A stretch of 29,052 bases of DNA from Candidatus Eiseniibacteriota bacterium (GTDB lineage Bacteria; Arandabacterota; Arandabacteria; JAGLYR01): positions 1 through 29,052 of the forward strand of contig JAGLYR010000021.1 of assembly GCA_023132135.1 (NCBI GenBank). The letters are read 5' to 3'. Position numbers and translations under genes: made by a program. Position 1 is the first letter of the stretch. Each line of letters starts with the position of its first letter. Positions 23,379 through 29,052 of this stretch are shown in pieces. A model generated the notes under the pieces. That model was not told the DNA's origin. It saw only the letters and a list, made by a program, of their open reading frames with translations, and searched no databases.

Positions 23379-24653
23379 TCAGGGTTCAAGCCCGTCCAGT
23401 GTACCACCAAGCAGGTACAACCTCAACACATTGAGCGCGGCCCGGGCCGACCGTCGTTTCACGAGTTCCCGCCCTCCCGGGAACCGGAAGCGGAACCCAC
23501 ACGCCCGCCGCCCCACCGACAACCCCACATAAACGAGACCGACAGGCTTCGCCTTCGTCCCCCCACCCGGCCCGGCGATCCCCGTCGCCGACAGCCCGAT
23601 CCGGGTCCCGGCCAGCCGGCGAACGCCCCAGGCCATTTCGACCGCAACTTCCTCGGAAACGGCCCCGTGAGCCCGGAGGGTTCCGGGATTGACGCCGAGA
23701 ACCGAGGTCTTGGTCCGGTTACTGTACGCGACGACCGCCCTGTCGAAGTACCCGGAGCTCCCGGGCACGTTGGTGAGAAGGTGGGAAATGAGCCCCCCCG
23801 TGCAGGACTCGGCCACGGCCACCGATAGCCCCTTCGTCCTGAGCAGACTCCCAACGACGCTCTCCAGAGTCTGACCATCCGTCCCGTAGACAACGGGTCC
23901 CAGGATCCGCCGGATCCGCCGCGCCACCCCGCGCAGGGTGCGGTTCACCTGATCCGGAGAACCCGAAGCTCCAATTCGCAGATCCACACTGCCGGCGTGA
24001 GGCAGGTAGGCCAGCGACCACTGTTCATCCGCTTGCAGGCTTCCAGGCAGGCGTTCCGAAAGAACCTGGGCGATCCCCGATTCGGGCCACCCAATTGTGT
24101 GCAGGGTCCGGTACTTTCGAATTCGATCGGGGAACCGGGACTCAAGATACGGGAGAATGGCGTCCTCCAGCATCCCCCGCATCTCGGCCGGCGGCCCGGG
24201 GATAACAAAAACGTCCACCCCTGCGCACGTCATCCTGAAACCCGGGGCAGTTCCCACGCGGTTCTCGATGGCCGCGGCACCCTGCGGAATGTAGGCCTGG
24301 CGGGTGTTGCTCTCCGGCATCTCAGGGCCGCGCGCCCGCCACCGTTCTCGCATCCTTCCCAGGAGGTCGCTCCTGAGCTCGAGCTTCCGCCCCGCGCCGG
24401 CGGCTACCCCCTCCCGGGTCCGGTCGTCCGCGGTGGGTCCCAACCCGCCCGTCACAATCACGACGTCGGCTCGCTCCACCGATCGCCGGACCGCCGATGA
24501 GATTTCCTCCTCATTGTCGGAAACGACGGTGACCCAACAGGGTCCAACGCCAACCTCAAGTAGTTTCTGACCCAACACAGCCGCGTTGGTGTTGACTGTG
24601 AACCCAGTCAGAAGCTCGTCCCCAACAGTGATGATCTCAGCTCTCACATCCAT
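23379..24653 (-). CDS. cinA: CinA: ADP-ribose pyrophosphatase-like / nicotinamide-nucleotide amidase
   Basis: A two-domain 424-residue protein. The N-terminal MoCF-like (COG1058) domain has AEIITVGDELLTGFTVNTNA and VTGGLGPTADDRTREGVA, typical of an ADP-ribose/CoA-type pyrophosphatase. The C-terminal PncC amidase domain has SVAVAESCTGGLISHLLTNV, YSNRTKTSVLGV and SATGIAGPGGGTKAKPVGLV and deamidates nicotinamide mononucleotide for NAD recycling. The start is ATG 24653, overlapping the end of pgpA by 10 bp; a GTG at 24647 is a less likely alternative. cinA next to recA is a classic association. Confidence 0.95.
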   Translation of the reverse strand: MDVRAEIITVGDELLTGFTVNTNAAVLGQKLLEVGVGPCWVTVVSDNEEEISSAVRRSVERADVVIVTGGLGPTADDRTREGVAAGAGRKLELRSDLLGRMRERWRARGPEMPESNTRQAYIPQGAAAIENRVGTAPGFRMTCAGVDVFVIPGPPAEMRGMLEDAILPYLESRFPDRIRKYRTLHTIGWPESGIAQVLSERLPGSLQADEQWSLAYLPHAGSVDLRIGASGSPDQVNRTLRGVARRIRRILGPVVYGTDGQTLESVVGSLLRTKGLSVAVAESCTGGLISHLLTNVPGSSGYFDRAVVAYSNRTKTSVLGVNPGTLRAHGAVSEEVAVEMAWGVRRLAGTRIGLSATGIAGPGGGTKAKPVGLVYVGLSVGRRACGFRFRFPGGRELVKRRSARAALNVLRLYLLGGTLDGLEP

Positions 24654-25111
24654 CCCAGCCCGCGCCAGAGAACCTGAAGAACGAGATTGCCGTAGATACC
24701 CGCAATCACGTCGTCGACCATGACACCCCACCCCCCCCGGAGAGACTGGGAACGCCCGGCCGGAAACGGCTTCACAATATCAAAGAAGCGGCAGAGAAAA
24801 AAGCCGACAATCAGGAGATTCCAGGTCTTCGGCACCCAGAGCATTACCACCCACATGCCGACGACTTCGTCAATGACAATGCGGCCCGCATCGTGGCCGT
24901 AGACCTTCTCCGTTTCCTGAGCGGCCCACACTCCTACGAAGAACCCGGCGACGATGGCCACCATAAGGGGAAGCGCTCCATCCAGTCCCCGGGATGAATC
25001 CGGGAACAACCAGTACAGGCCCGCCGCAAGGAGCGCCCCCGCGGTGCCCGGCGCAAAAGGGCTGTAGCCCGTGCCAAGACCTGTGGCCAGAACCAGTGCG
25101 AGCTTCCTCAA
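24644..25111 (-). CDS. pgpA: Phosphatidylglycerophosphatase A
   Basis: This membrane enzyme dephosphorylates phosphatidylglycerol phosphate, the step after PgsA. The 155 residues include GTGYSPFAPGTAGALLAAG, HDAGRIVIDEVVGMWVVML with the conserved Asp/Glu motif, FFLCRFFDIVKPFPAGRSQS and GVMVDDVIAGIYGNL. Several membrane helices are present. The start is TTG 25111, with AAGGAG eight nt upstream. pgsA lies directly upstream, separated by a 96-nt spacer that holds a palindromic repeat, so two steps of one pathway are adjacent. Confidence 0.95.
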   Translation of the reverse strand: MRKLALVLATGLGTGYSPFAPGTAGALLAAGLYWLFPDSSRGLDGALPLMVAIVAGFFVGVWAAQETEKVYGHDAGRIVIDEVVGMWVVMLWVPKTWNLLIVGFFLCRFFDIVKPFPAGRSQSLRGGWGVMVDDVIAGIYGNLVLQVLWRGLGWM

Positions 25112-25128
25112 TGCGTGAACTCCTTCAG

Positions 25129-25158
25129 AGCCTGGATTATTCCTGAATAACCCAGGCT
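25129..25158. repeat. Dispersed palindromic repeat, copy C
   Basis: The spacer between pgsA and pgpA contains AGCCTGGATTATTC (25129-25142), a 2-nt loop and GAATAACCCAGGCT (25145-25158), a stem with 13 of 14 pairs. Read on the minus strand, the GTAGCCTGGGTTATTCAGG half matches the copy near ybaB. No T tract follows directly, so an intrinsic terminator is not supported. Confidence 0.75.
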
Positions 25159-25207
25159 ACAACCAGGGTGACTGACACAGAACGACAGCGTGTCGCCCCC
25201 TCGCCCT

Positions 25208-25801
25208 CTACCGCAACGCACTTCCCAGCACAGCCCGGTTTCGGACAAGGTAGTCCAAACCCGAGACGAGGGTCAACACCACGGTCGACCACAGCAGAAG
25301 GAAAAGCACGATATCCGATACCGCGTAGTCCTGGACAATCCCCGCGTGGCTCACCCACCCAATCCGCCCCAGGAACGTCAGCTGGCCCAGGATCCATCCC
25401 ACCAAGACCATCTGGAACACGGTTTTCAGCTGCGCCATCCGGCTTGCCGCGATTACGAGCCCTCTGTAGGCCGCCAGGGAGCGGAATCCCGTGACCACGA
25501 GTTCCCGGCCAATGATCACAACCACCATCCACCCCGGGAGCCCCGGGGCGCCGCGGGCGAGCAAACCAACAAGAGCCAGTGAGATCAGAAGCTTGTCGGC
25601 GAAGGGATCCATGAGCTTCCCGAAGGATGTCTGGACGCCGGTCTTGCGGGCGAGGTATCCATCGAAGATATCTGTGAGAGCCGCTGTCAGGAACAGGAAG
25701 AACGCGATGTAGAGGAATGGGAGACCGTCCGCCAGCAGGAAAACCATGAATACCGGGCTCAGGACAATCCGGGAGAGAGTAAGCTTGTTGGGAAGATTCA
25801 T
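25208..25801 (-). CDS. pgsA: CDP-diacylglycerol-glycerol-3-phosphate 3-phosphatidyltransferase
   Basis: Makes phosphatidylglycerol phosphate from CDP-diacylglycerol and glycerol 3-phosphate in the inner membrane. The 197 residues carry the full CDP-alcohol phosphotransferase motif, D44-x2-D47-G48-x2-A51-R52-x8-G61-x3-D65-x3-D69 (DIFDGYLARKTGVQTSFG continuing to MDPFADK). The start MNLPNKLTLSRI is typical of PgsA. It follows recR by 13 nt and precedes pgpA. Its presence shows that the cell makes ordinary G3P-based phospholipids beside the G1P-type enzyme encoded nearby. Confidence 0.96.
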   Translation of the reverse strand: MNLPNKLTLSRIVLSPVFMVFLLADGLPFLYIAFFLFLTAALTDIFDGYLARKTGVQTSFGKLMDPFADKLLISLALVGLLARGAPGLPGWMVVVIIGRELVVTGFRSLAAYRGLVIAASRMAQLKTVFQMVLVGWILGQLTFLGRIGWVSHAGIVQDYAVSDIVLFLLLWSTVVLTLVSGLDYLVRNRAVLGSALR

Positions 25802-25814
25802 CTCCGGCCCGCCC

Positions 25815-26429
25815 CTACTTCAGGTCCGTCCGTCCCTCAAGAGCTCTCGACAAAGTCGCCTGGTCGGCGGACTCGACATCGCTCCCCACCGGAAGTCCCC
25901 GGGCAATGCGTGTGGTTTTGACTCCCCTTGGCCGGACCTGCTCCGCAACATAGGCAGCCGTGGCGTCCCCCTCAACGTTGGGCGGGGTTGCCAGAATCAG
26001 CTCCGTGACGGCCTCCGGCTCAAGCCGATCCAGAAGTTGGCGGATCCGGATATCCCCCGGTCCGATGCCATCGAGGGGAGACAGAAGACCGTGCAACACG
26101 TGGTACCGTCCCCTGTGGGCCCCCGTACTCTCCAGAGCCATCACATCTCCGATGCCCTCCACTACACAGATGGTTCCCACGTTGCGGGACTCATTGGAAC
26201 AGAGGGGGCAGAGATCCTCCTCGGCAAGATCGCCGCAAATCCGGCAGTAGCCGACCTTCTCTCTCAGCATGCGGATGGCAGCGGACAGGGCATCCGCCTC
26301 CTCTGGCTTGCGCAGGAGATGCAGCGCCACGCGCTGGGCGCTCTTGCGCCCAATCCCCGGCAGTTTGGCCAGACGCTCCACGAGACTGGCCACCGTCCCC
26401 ACGCCATAGATTGATTTCGCCACAGCCAT
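25815..26429 (-). CDS. recR: Recombination mediator RecR
   Basis: RecR works with RecO/RecF to load RecA at gaps. The 204 residues have a helix-hairpin-helix region (LAKLPGIGRKSAQRVALHLL, about 20-40), the zinc finger C62-x2-C65-x8-C74-x2-C77, a Toprim domain starting TICVVEGIGDVMALESTG and the C-terminal ARGLPVGSDVESADQATLSR. I chose ATG 26429 with AAGG seven nt upstream; an in-frame TTG two codons earlier is too close. dnaX-ybaB-recR is a conserved bacterial cluster. Confidence 0.96.
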   Translation of the reverse strand: MAVAKSIYGVGTVASLVERLAKLPGIGRKSAQRVALHLLRKPEEADALSAAIRMLREKVGYCRICGDLAEEDLCPLCSNESRNVGTICVVEGIGDVMALESTGAHRGRYHVLHGLLSPLDGIGPGDIRIRQLLDRLEPEAVTELILATPPNVEGDATAAYVAEQVRPRGVKTTRIARGLPVGSDVESADQATLSRALEGRTDLK

Positions 26430-26457
26430 CCCCAATCCTTACCTTCGATCCTCGCGG

Positions 26458-26483
26458 TCACCCCGGTTCATCACCCCGGTCAT
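26458..26483. repeat. Imperfect tandem 13-mer in the ybaB-recR spacer
   Basis: Two adjacent 13-nt units, TCACCCCGGTTCA (26458-26470) and TCACCCCGGTCAT (26471-26483), share their first ten bases. The second unit runs into palindromic repeat copy D, so the duplication may reflect slippage or insertion at the edge of that element. Confidence 0.5.
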
Positions 26484-26504
26484 AGCCTGGGTTATTCAGG
26501 CTAG
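26474..26504. repeat. Dispersed palindromic repeat, copy D
   Basis: The 31 nt begin CCCCGGTCATAGCCTG and end TTCAGGCTAG on the plus strand. They differ from the copy at 6685-6715 at two positions only. Inverted ends TAGCCTG (26483-26489) and CAGGCTA (26497-26503) flank a 7-nt centre. On the minus strand the first three bases of the element are the TAG stop codon of ybaB (26501-26503). Confidence 0.75.
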
Positions 26505-26806
26505 AACAGACCCGGAATCCGCATGCCTCCGGTAATCTTGGACATCTCCTCCATCATGAGTTCCTTCGACCGTTCTCTCGATTCGTTCACGGCGGCCAGA
26601 ATAAGGTCCTCCAGCATTTCGACGTCTTCGGGGTCAATAACCTCGGGATCGATGTGGATCTCGAGAATCTCCTGGCTTCCGTTGGCCACAACCTTGACCA
26701 TGCCTCCGCCGGAGCTTGCCTCGACCCTCTTTTGCGCCAGTTCCTTCTGAACCTGCTGGACCTTCTCCTGGATCTTCAACATGTCTCCGAGTCCGAATCC
26801 TTTCAT
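26501..26806 (-). CDS. ybaB: YbaB/EbfC nucleoid-associated protein
   Basis: A small dimeric DNA-binding protein that coats the nucleoid. The 101 residues include GDMLKIQEKVQQVQKELAQ (helix), VEASSGGGMVKVVANGSQEI, LEIHIDPEVIDPEDVEMLED and LILAAVNESRERSKELMMEE, closely matching the family. Two consecutive ATG codons (26809 and 26806) follow the dnaX stop. The second is better spaced from GGAAGG, but the first cannot be excluded. It sits between dnaX and recR as usual, and its stop codon falls inside repeat copy D. Confidence 0.95.
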   Translation of the reverse strand: MKGFGLGDMLKIQEKVQQVQKELAQKRVEASSGGGMVKVVANGSQEILEIHIDPEVIDPEDVEMLEDLILAAVNESRERSKELMMEEMSKITGGMRIPGLF

Positions 26807-26809
26807 CAT

Positions 26810-28492
26810 CTACCTTCCCTTTTCGGGCCGATTCACAACTCGCACCACTTCCGCGTCGAAGGCCGACATCAGCTTGCGGGCCCCCGGAGCAGAAGCAAGA
26901 TCCCCTGCACCCGATCCGGGATGTGCGGACTCGCTTGCCCCCGGGGCGCCCGGCCCTTTCTTCTCCTCGGAATGGCACACGATTCCTACAGGCCGTCCGG
27001 CAAGTTTGGACAGGACCTGGCAAACCAAGTCGCGATTCTGGCGATACATGACCTGTTCGGCATGGTACTGTTCTCCGTCGCTGAAAAGGACACGGAGGAC
27101 CCCCTGGTCCAGCCCATCCGGGCGGCCGGCGGCCAGAAACATCCCCAGGGACATCTTCCTGGACTTCACTTCCGTCACCACCCGTTCCCAGATCTCCTGG
27201 ATTGACTCCAACCCCAGATCCCGCTGGGGAGGGCCGGTCTCTTCAACCTCCGGTTCCTGTTCCTCGGTAACTATCTCGGCGGAATTCTCTTCCCGGCCCT
27301 CCGTCGACGCTGCGGACGAATTCCCGCAGTCTCCATCCCCTGCCGCCCCCAGCTTTTTCTCCAAAGACTCGAGGCGGTGCACAAGATCCTTGAGGGACCC
27401 GGCCGCCGGTCGCGAAGCAAATCCCAGGAGTGCAACTTCCGCCAACGCCCTCGGTTGGCTCGAGCGCTTCATTCCGGGTTCAAGTTCCGTCAACATGCCA
27501 AGGCAGCGAATGAGATCCTCCTCGCTGATTCCTTCTACCGAAGCTCGATACCGATCGACCTCCTCCGGTGTGAAGTCAGCCAGGCTGGTCGCATCCCTGT
27601 CTATCCTGGCCACGAGCAGGTTACGGAGATGTTCAATGAGACCGCCCACAACCGTCGAGAGATCCCACCCCATGCGCGTGAGCTCGTCCAGGTCAATCAG
27701 GAGACGGGTGAGATCCCTCCTCAGAAGATGCTCCCCAAGTGAAAACAGGCTGTCATGCTCCACAACCCCCAGGAGTCGAAGCACATCCGCCTCCGCCGCT
27801 TTCTCTCCTCCGAACGCAACCACCTGGTCCAGAAGACTCTCTGCGTCCCGCATGCTCCCGTCCGCCTTGCGGGCTACGCGCTCCAGGACCCCGCTGTCAA
27901 CCTCCAGCGATTCACTCCTGGCGATGCCGGCCAGCCGTTCGACAATGGTGGCTACAGGTATGCGGCGGAAATCAAAACGCTGGCAGCGCGACAGGATGGT
28001 AAGGGGAATTTTCTGCGGCGCAGTCGTCGCGAAGATGAACAAGACGTGGGGCGGAGGTTCCTCCAGCGTTTTCAGAAGAGCGTTGAAGGCCTCCGTCGTC
28101 AGCATGTGGACCTCGTCGATGATGTAGACCTTCCTCCTGCCTCCGGGTGGTGCATAGCGGACCCGCTCCCGAAGATCGCGCATCTCATCGATCCCCCGGT
28201 TGGAGGCGCCGTCGATCTCGATCACATCAAGGGAGCGGCCCTCCGCGATTTCGATGCAAGGATCACACTTCCCACACGGACTTGGAGTAGGGCCTTCGAC
28301 GCAGTCCACCGCCTTGGCCAGGATTCGCGCAGTCGTGGTTTTTCCCACACCACGGGGACCCGTGAACAGATACGCATGCGCAATCCGGCCGGAAGCAATG
28401 GCATTGGTCAACGTGCGGGCGACGTGCTCCTGCCCAACCAGCTCGTCCAGGGTCTGTGGCCGGTATTTCCTGGCCATGACGATGTAGGACAT
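26810..28492 (-). CDS. dnaX: DNA polymerase III subunit tau/gamma
   Basis: The clamp-loader ATPase and, through its C-terminus, the organiser of the replisome. The 560 residues open with MSYIVMARKYRPQTLDELVG. The Walker A motif GPRGVGKTT is at 45-53 and the zinc ligands C64, C73, C76 and C79 are spaced as in E. coli. Walker B VYIIDEVHML, sensor 1 FIFATT, and the lid and collar domains follow. After about residue 370 there is a Glu/Ser/Ala-rich linker, then a C-terminal domain (about 430-560). ATG 28492 has GGAG seven nt upstream. I saw no classical A-AAA-AAG frameshift site, so a separate gamma form is not supported. The SRP RNA gene upstream and ybaB downstream are the standard neighbours. 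Confidence 0.96.
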   Translation of the reverse strand: MSYIVMARKYRPQTLDELVGQEHVARTLTNAIASGRIAHAYLFTGPRGVGKTTTARILAKAVDCVEGPTPSPCGKCDPCIEIAEGRSLDVIEIDGASNRGIDEMRDLRERVRYAPPGGRRKVYIIDEVHMLTTEAFNALLKTLEEPPPHVLFIFATTAPQKIPLTILSRCQRFDFRRIPVATIVERLAGIARSESLEVDSGVLERVARKADGSMRDAESLLDQVVAFGGEKAAEADVLRLLGVVEHDSLFSLGEHLLRRDLTRLLIDLDELTRMGWDLSTVVGGLIEHLRNLLVARIDRDATSLADFTPEEVDRYRASVEGISEEDLIRCLGMLTELEPGMKRSSQPRALAEVALLGFASRPAAGSLKDLVHRLESLEKKLGAAGDGDCGNSSAASTEGREENSAEIVTEEQEPEVEETGPPQRDLGLESIQEIWERVVTEVKSRKMSLGMFLAAGRPDGLDQGVLRVLFSDGEQYHAEQVMYRQNRDLVCQVLSKLAGRPVGIVCHSEEKKGPGAPGASESAHPGSGAGDLASAPGARKLMSAFDAEVVRVVNRPEKGR

Positions 28493-28524
28493 GTGGTAGC
28501 TCCGGTACGAGAGAACAAGAGTGA

Positions 28525-28586
28525 AGAATGGAAAATCGACAACCTATGGGAAATAGAAAATCAGAGAATAGAAAATAGAAAATAGA
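28525..28586. repeat. AT-rich tract of GAAAATA-type units
   Basis: Between ffs and dnaX lies an A-rich (plus strand) tract with four close repeats of AGAAAAT / AGAATAG type ending in GAAAATAGAAAATAGACC. On the minus strand it is U-rich (TCTATTTTCTATTTTC), directly after an inverted repeat. The composition contrasts sharply with the GC-rich genes on both sides. No coding potential is seen. Confidence 0.6.
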
Positions 28587-28588
28587 CC

Positions 28589-28654
28589 GCAGTGGAGATT
28601 GAATGTTTCTCCGGTGGGCCGTCGGCCCCGGCTTTCCAGACGCGTCTCCACTGC
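28589..28654 (-). terminator. Inverted repeat followed by U-rich tract, possible ffs terminator
   Basis: On the minus strand GCAGTGGAGA (28645-28654) and TCTCCACTGC (28589-28598) are exact inverted copies. They enclose a second stem, GGGCCG/CGGCCC, at 28616-28628. Immediately after it the RNA becomes U-rich (CTATTTTCTATTTTC). The long loop makes it an unusual terminator, but the position between ffs and dnaX is right for ending the SRP RNA transcript. Confidence 0.35.
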
Positions 28655-28657
28655 TCT

Positions 28658-28693
28658 GCTCACTCCCGGCGTCTTCCGGCGCCGGGAGTGAGC
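28658..28693 (-). other. 14-bp perfect hairpin abutting the SRP RNA 3' end
   Basis: Arms 28680-28693 and 28658-28671 (GCTCACTCCCGGCG and its exact complement) surround an 8-nt loop. It begins at the base next to the predicted 3' end of ffs. There is no immediate T tract. It could protect or define the 3' end for processing of the SRP RNA precursor, or be the upstream stem of a compound terminator. Confidence 0.6.
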
Positions 28694-28964
28694 GGCCGTG
28701 CACCCAACCTTCGATCCTGTTCCCCAAGCGCCACCCGGATCGCCGGCTCCAGCCAGAAGCACCCGCGGCACACGAAGATGTCCGCTTACCGCTGCTCCCT
28801 CCCGGTCCTGACGGGATTCACGAGTCTTCGTTGCGCAGGGTCCGACCTTCAACACCACGTGCCCGGAGGTTGGCTCACAGAAGCAGGACCTCAGGGAGGG
28901 AATTCAACCCCGCTATAGCGGATTGCGGGTTCAGGGCACCGCTACCTCCCCGTCTAGCACGGCC
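28694..28964 (-). ncRNA. ffs: Signal recognition particle RNA, long bacterial (Alu-domain) type
   Basis: The SRP RNA binds Ffh and targets membrane proteins to the translocon. The 5' part reads GGCCGTGCTAGACGGGGAGG, then TAGCGGTGCC, CCCGCAATCCGCTATAGC and GAATTCCCTCCCTGAGGTCC, very close to the Alu domain of Bacillus scRNA. The S domain has GTCAGGACCGGGAGGGAGCA then GCGG, with a GGGA (GNRA) tetraloop where GGAA is usual, and GTGTGCCGCGGGTGCTTCTGG on the return strand. The ends pair perfectly: GGCCGTGC (28957-28964) with GCACGGCC (28694-28701), giving about 271 nt. It lies upstream of dnaX, its usual place in many bacteria. Exact ends are inferred from the closing helix. Confidence 0.93.
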
Positions 28965-28997
28965 TGGAACCTCGAACGCGCGAAGCGGCAAATGTGC

Positions 28998-29052
28998 TGG
29001 TGGAGATGAGCGGGCTCGAACCGCCGACCTCTGCCTTGCGAAGGCAGCGCTC
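28998..29052 (-). tRNA. tRNA-Ala (anticodon CGC), 5' part cut by the window edge
   Basis: The 3' 55 nt of a tRNA are present. They start in the D arm (GAGCGC), with anticodon arm CTGCC-TTCGCAA-GGCAG (CGC at 34-36, reading GCG), variable loop AGGTC, T arm GGCGG-TTCGAGC-CCGCT, the 3' acceptor strand and an encoded CCA at 28998-29000. The sequence closely matches bacterial tRNA-Ala. The acceptor 5' strand and most of the D arm lie outside the window. It is 33 nt upstream of ffs on the same strand. Confidence 0.95.

Noticed and set aside
27340-27375. Possible programmed frameshift site in dnaX (GAG AAA AAG, minus strand) that would make a short gamma subunit
   Set aside because: The run has only five A, not the A-AAA-AAG heptamer, and the -1 frame does not meet an early stop, so it would not give a truncated gamma product.
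28525-28586. CRISPR-like spacing in the GAAAATA tract
   Set aside because: Units are only about seven nt with no unique spacers; it is a simple-sequence repeat, not a CRISPR array.

Overview
A GC-rich bacterial chromosome segment. All 32 complete protein genes, both tRNAs and one structured RNA lie on the minus strand, so transcription runs from position 29052 toward 1. Gaps are short and many stop/start pairs overlap (ATGA or TGATG). The gene set points to a Gram-negative-type lineage of the FCB superphylum or a related candidate phylum. The reasons are a geranylgeranylglyceryl-phosphate-synthase-type enzyme inside a bacterial operon, SpoVG outside any visible sporulation context, and a long (Alu-domain) SRP RNA. 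The phylum is inference; no rRNA is present to settle it.

Layout in the direction of transcription: (1) 29052-26501: 3' part of tRNA-Ala(CGC), SRP RNA (ffs), dnaX, ybaB, the classic SRP/DNA polymerase III locus, with a structured and AT-rich spacer between ffs and dnaX. (2) 26429-21222: recR, pgsA, pgpA, cinA, thpR, recA, recX, covering recombination repair, phosphatidylglycerol synthesis and nucleotide/RNA repair functions. (3) 21225-6795: alaS, then a lipid/glycan block: GGGP synthase homologue, rmlA-like nucleotidyltransferase, rmlD-like reductase, gmhA-like isomerase, Wzx-type flippase, three GT4 glycosyltransferases, a polyprenyl glycosylphosphotransferase, a small DMT/SMR membrane protein, uridine kinase, and a UbiA prenyltransferase resembling decaprenyl-phosphate phosphoribosyltransferase. 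(4) 6498-1: ispE, spoVG, tRNA-Gln(TTG), prs, rplY (CTC/L25), pth, rpsF, ssb, rpsR, a DUF2232/YybS-like membrane protein, rplI, and the first codons of one more gene.

Working together: the glycan block looks like a pathway that builds a sugar on an undecaprenyl-type carrier (glycosylphosphotransferase, three transferases, flippase). Around it sit genes for isoprenoid supply or use (ispE, GGGP synthase, UbiA) and for PRPP supply (prs), the expected donor of a phosphoribosyl-UbiA enzyme. The most interesting reading is a prenyl-phospho-pentose or ether-lipid branch tied to surface glycan synthesis. This is a hypothesis from gene content.

The spacers carry a dispersed palindromic repeat family with core AGCCTGGRTTRTTC (four copies seen). 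Two copies overlap the stop codon of the preceding gene (ssb and ybaB). There is also an inverted-repeat element made of TAAATGG units and a separate GAAAATA-type tract. Several genes use TTG or GTG starts (pth, pgpA, rmlD, GGGPS, rpsR, udk, SMR protein); I trimmed starts to the best Shine-Dalgarno spacing.
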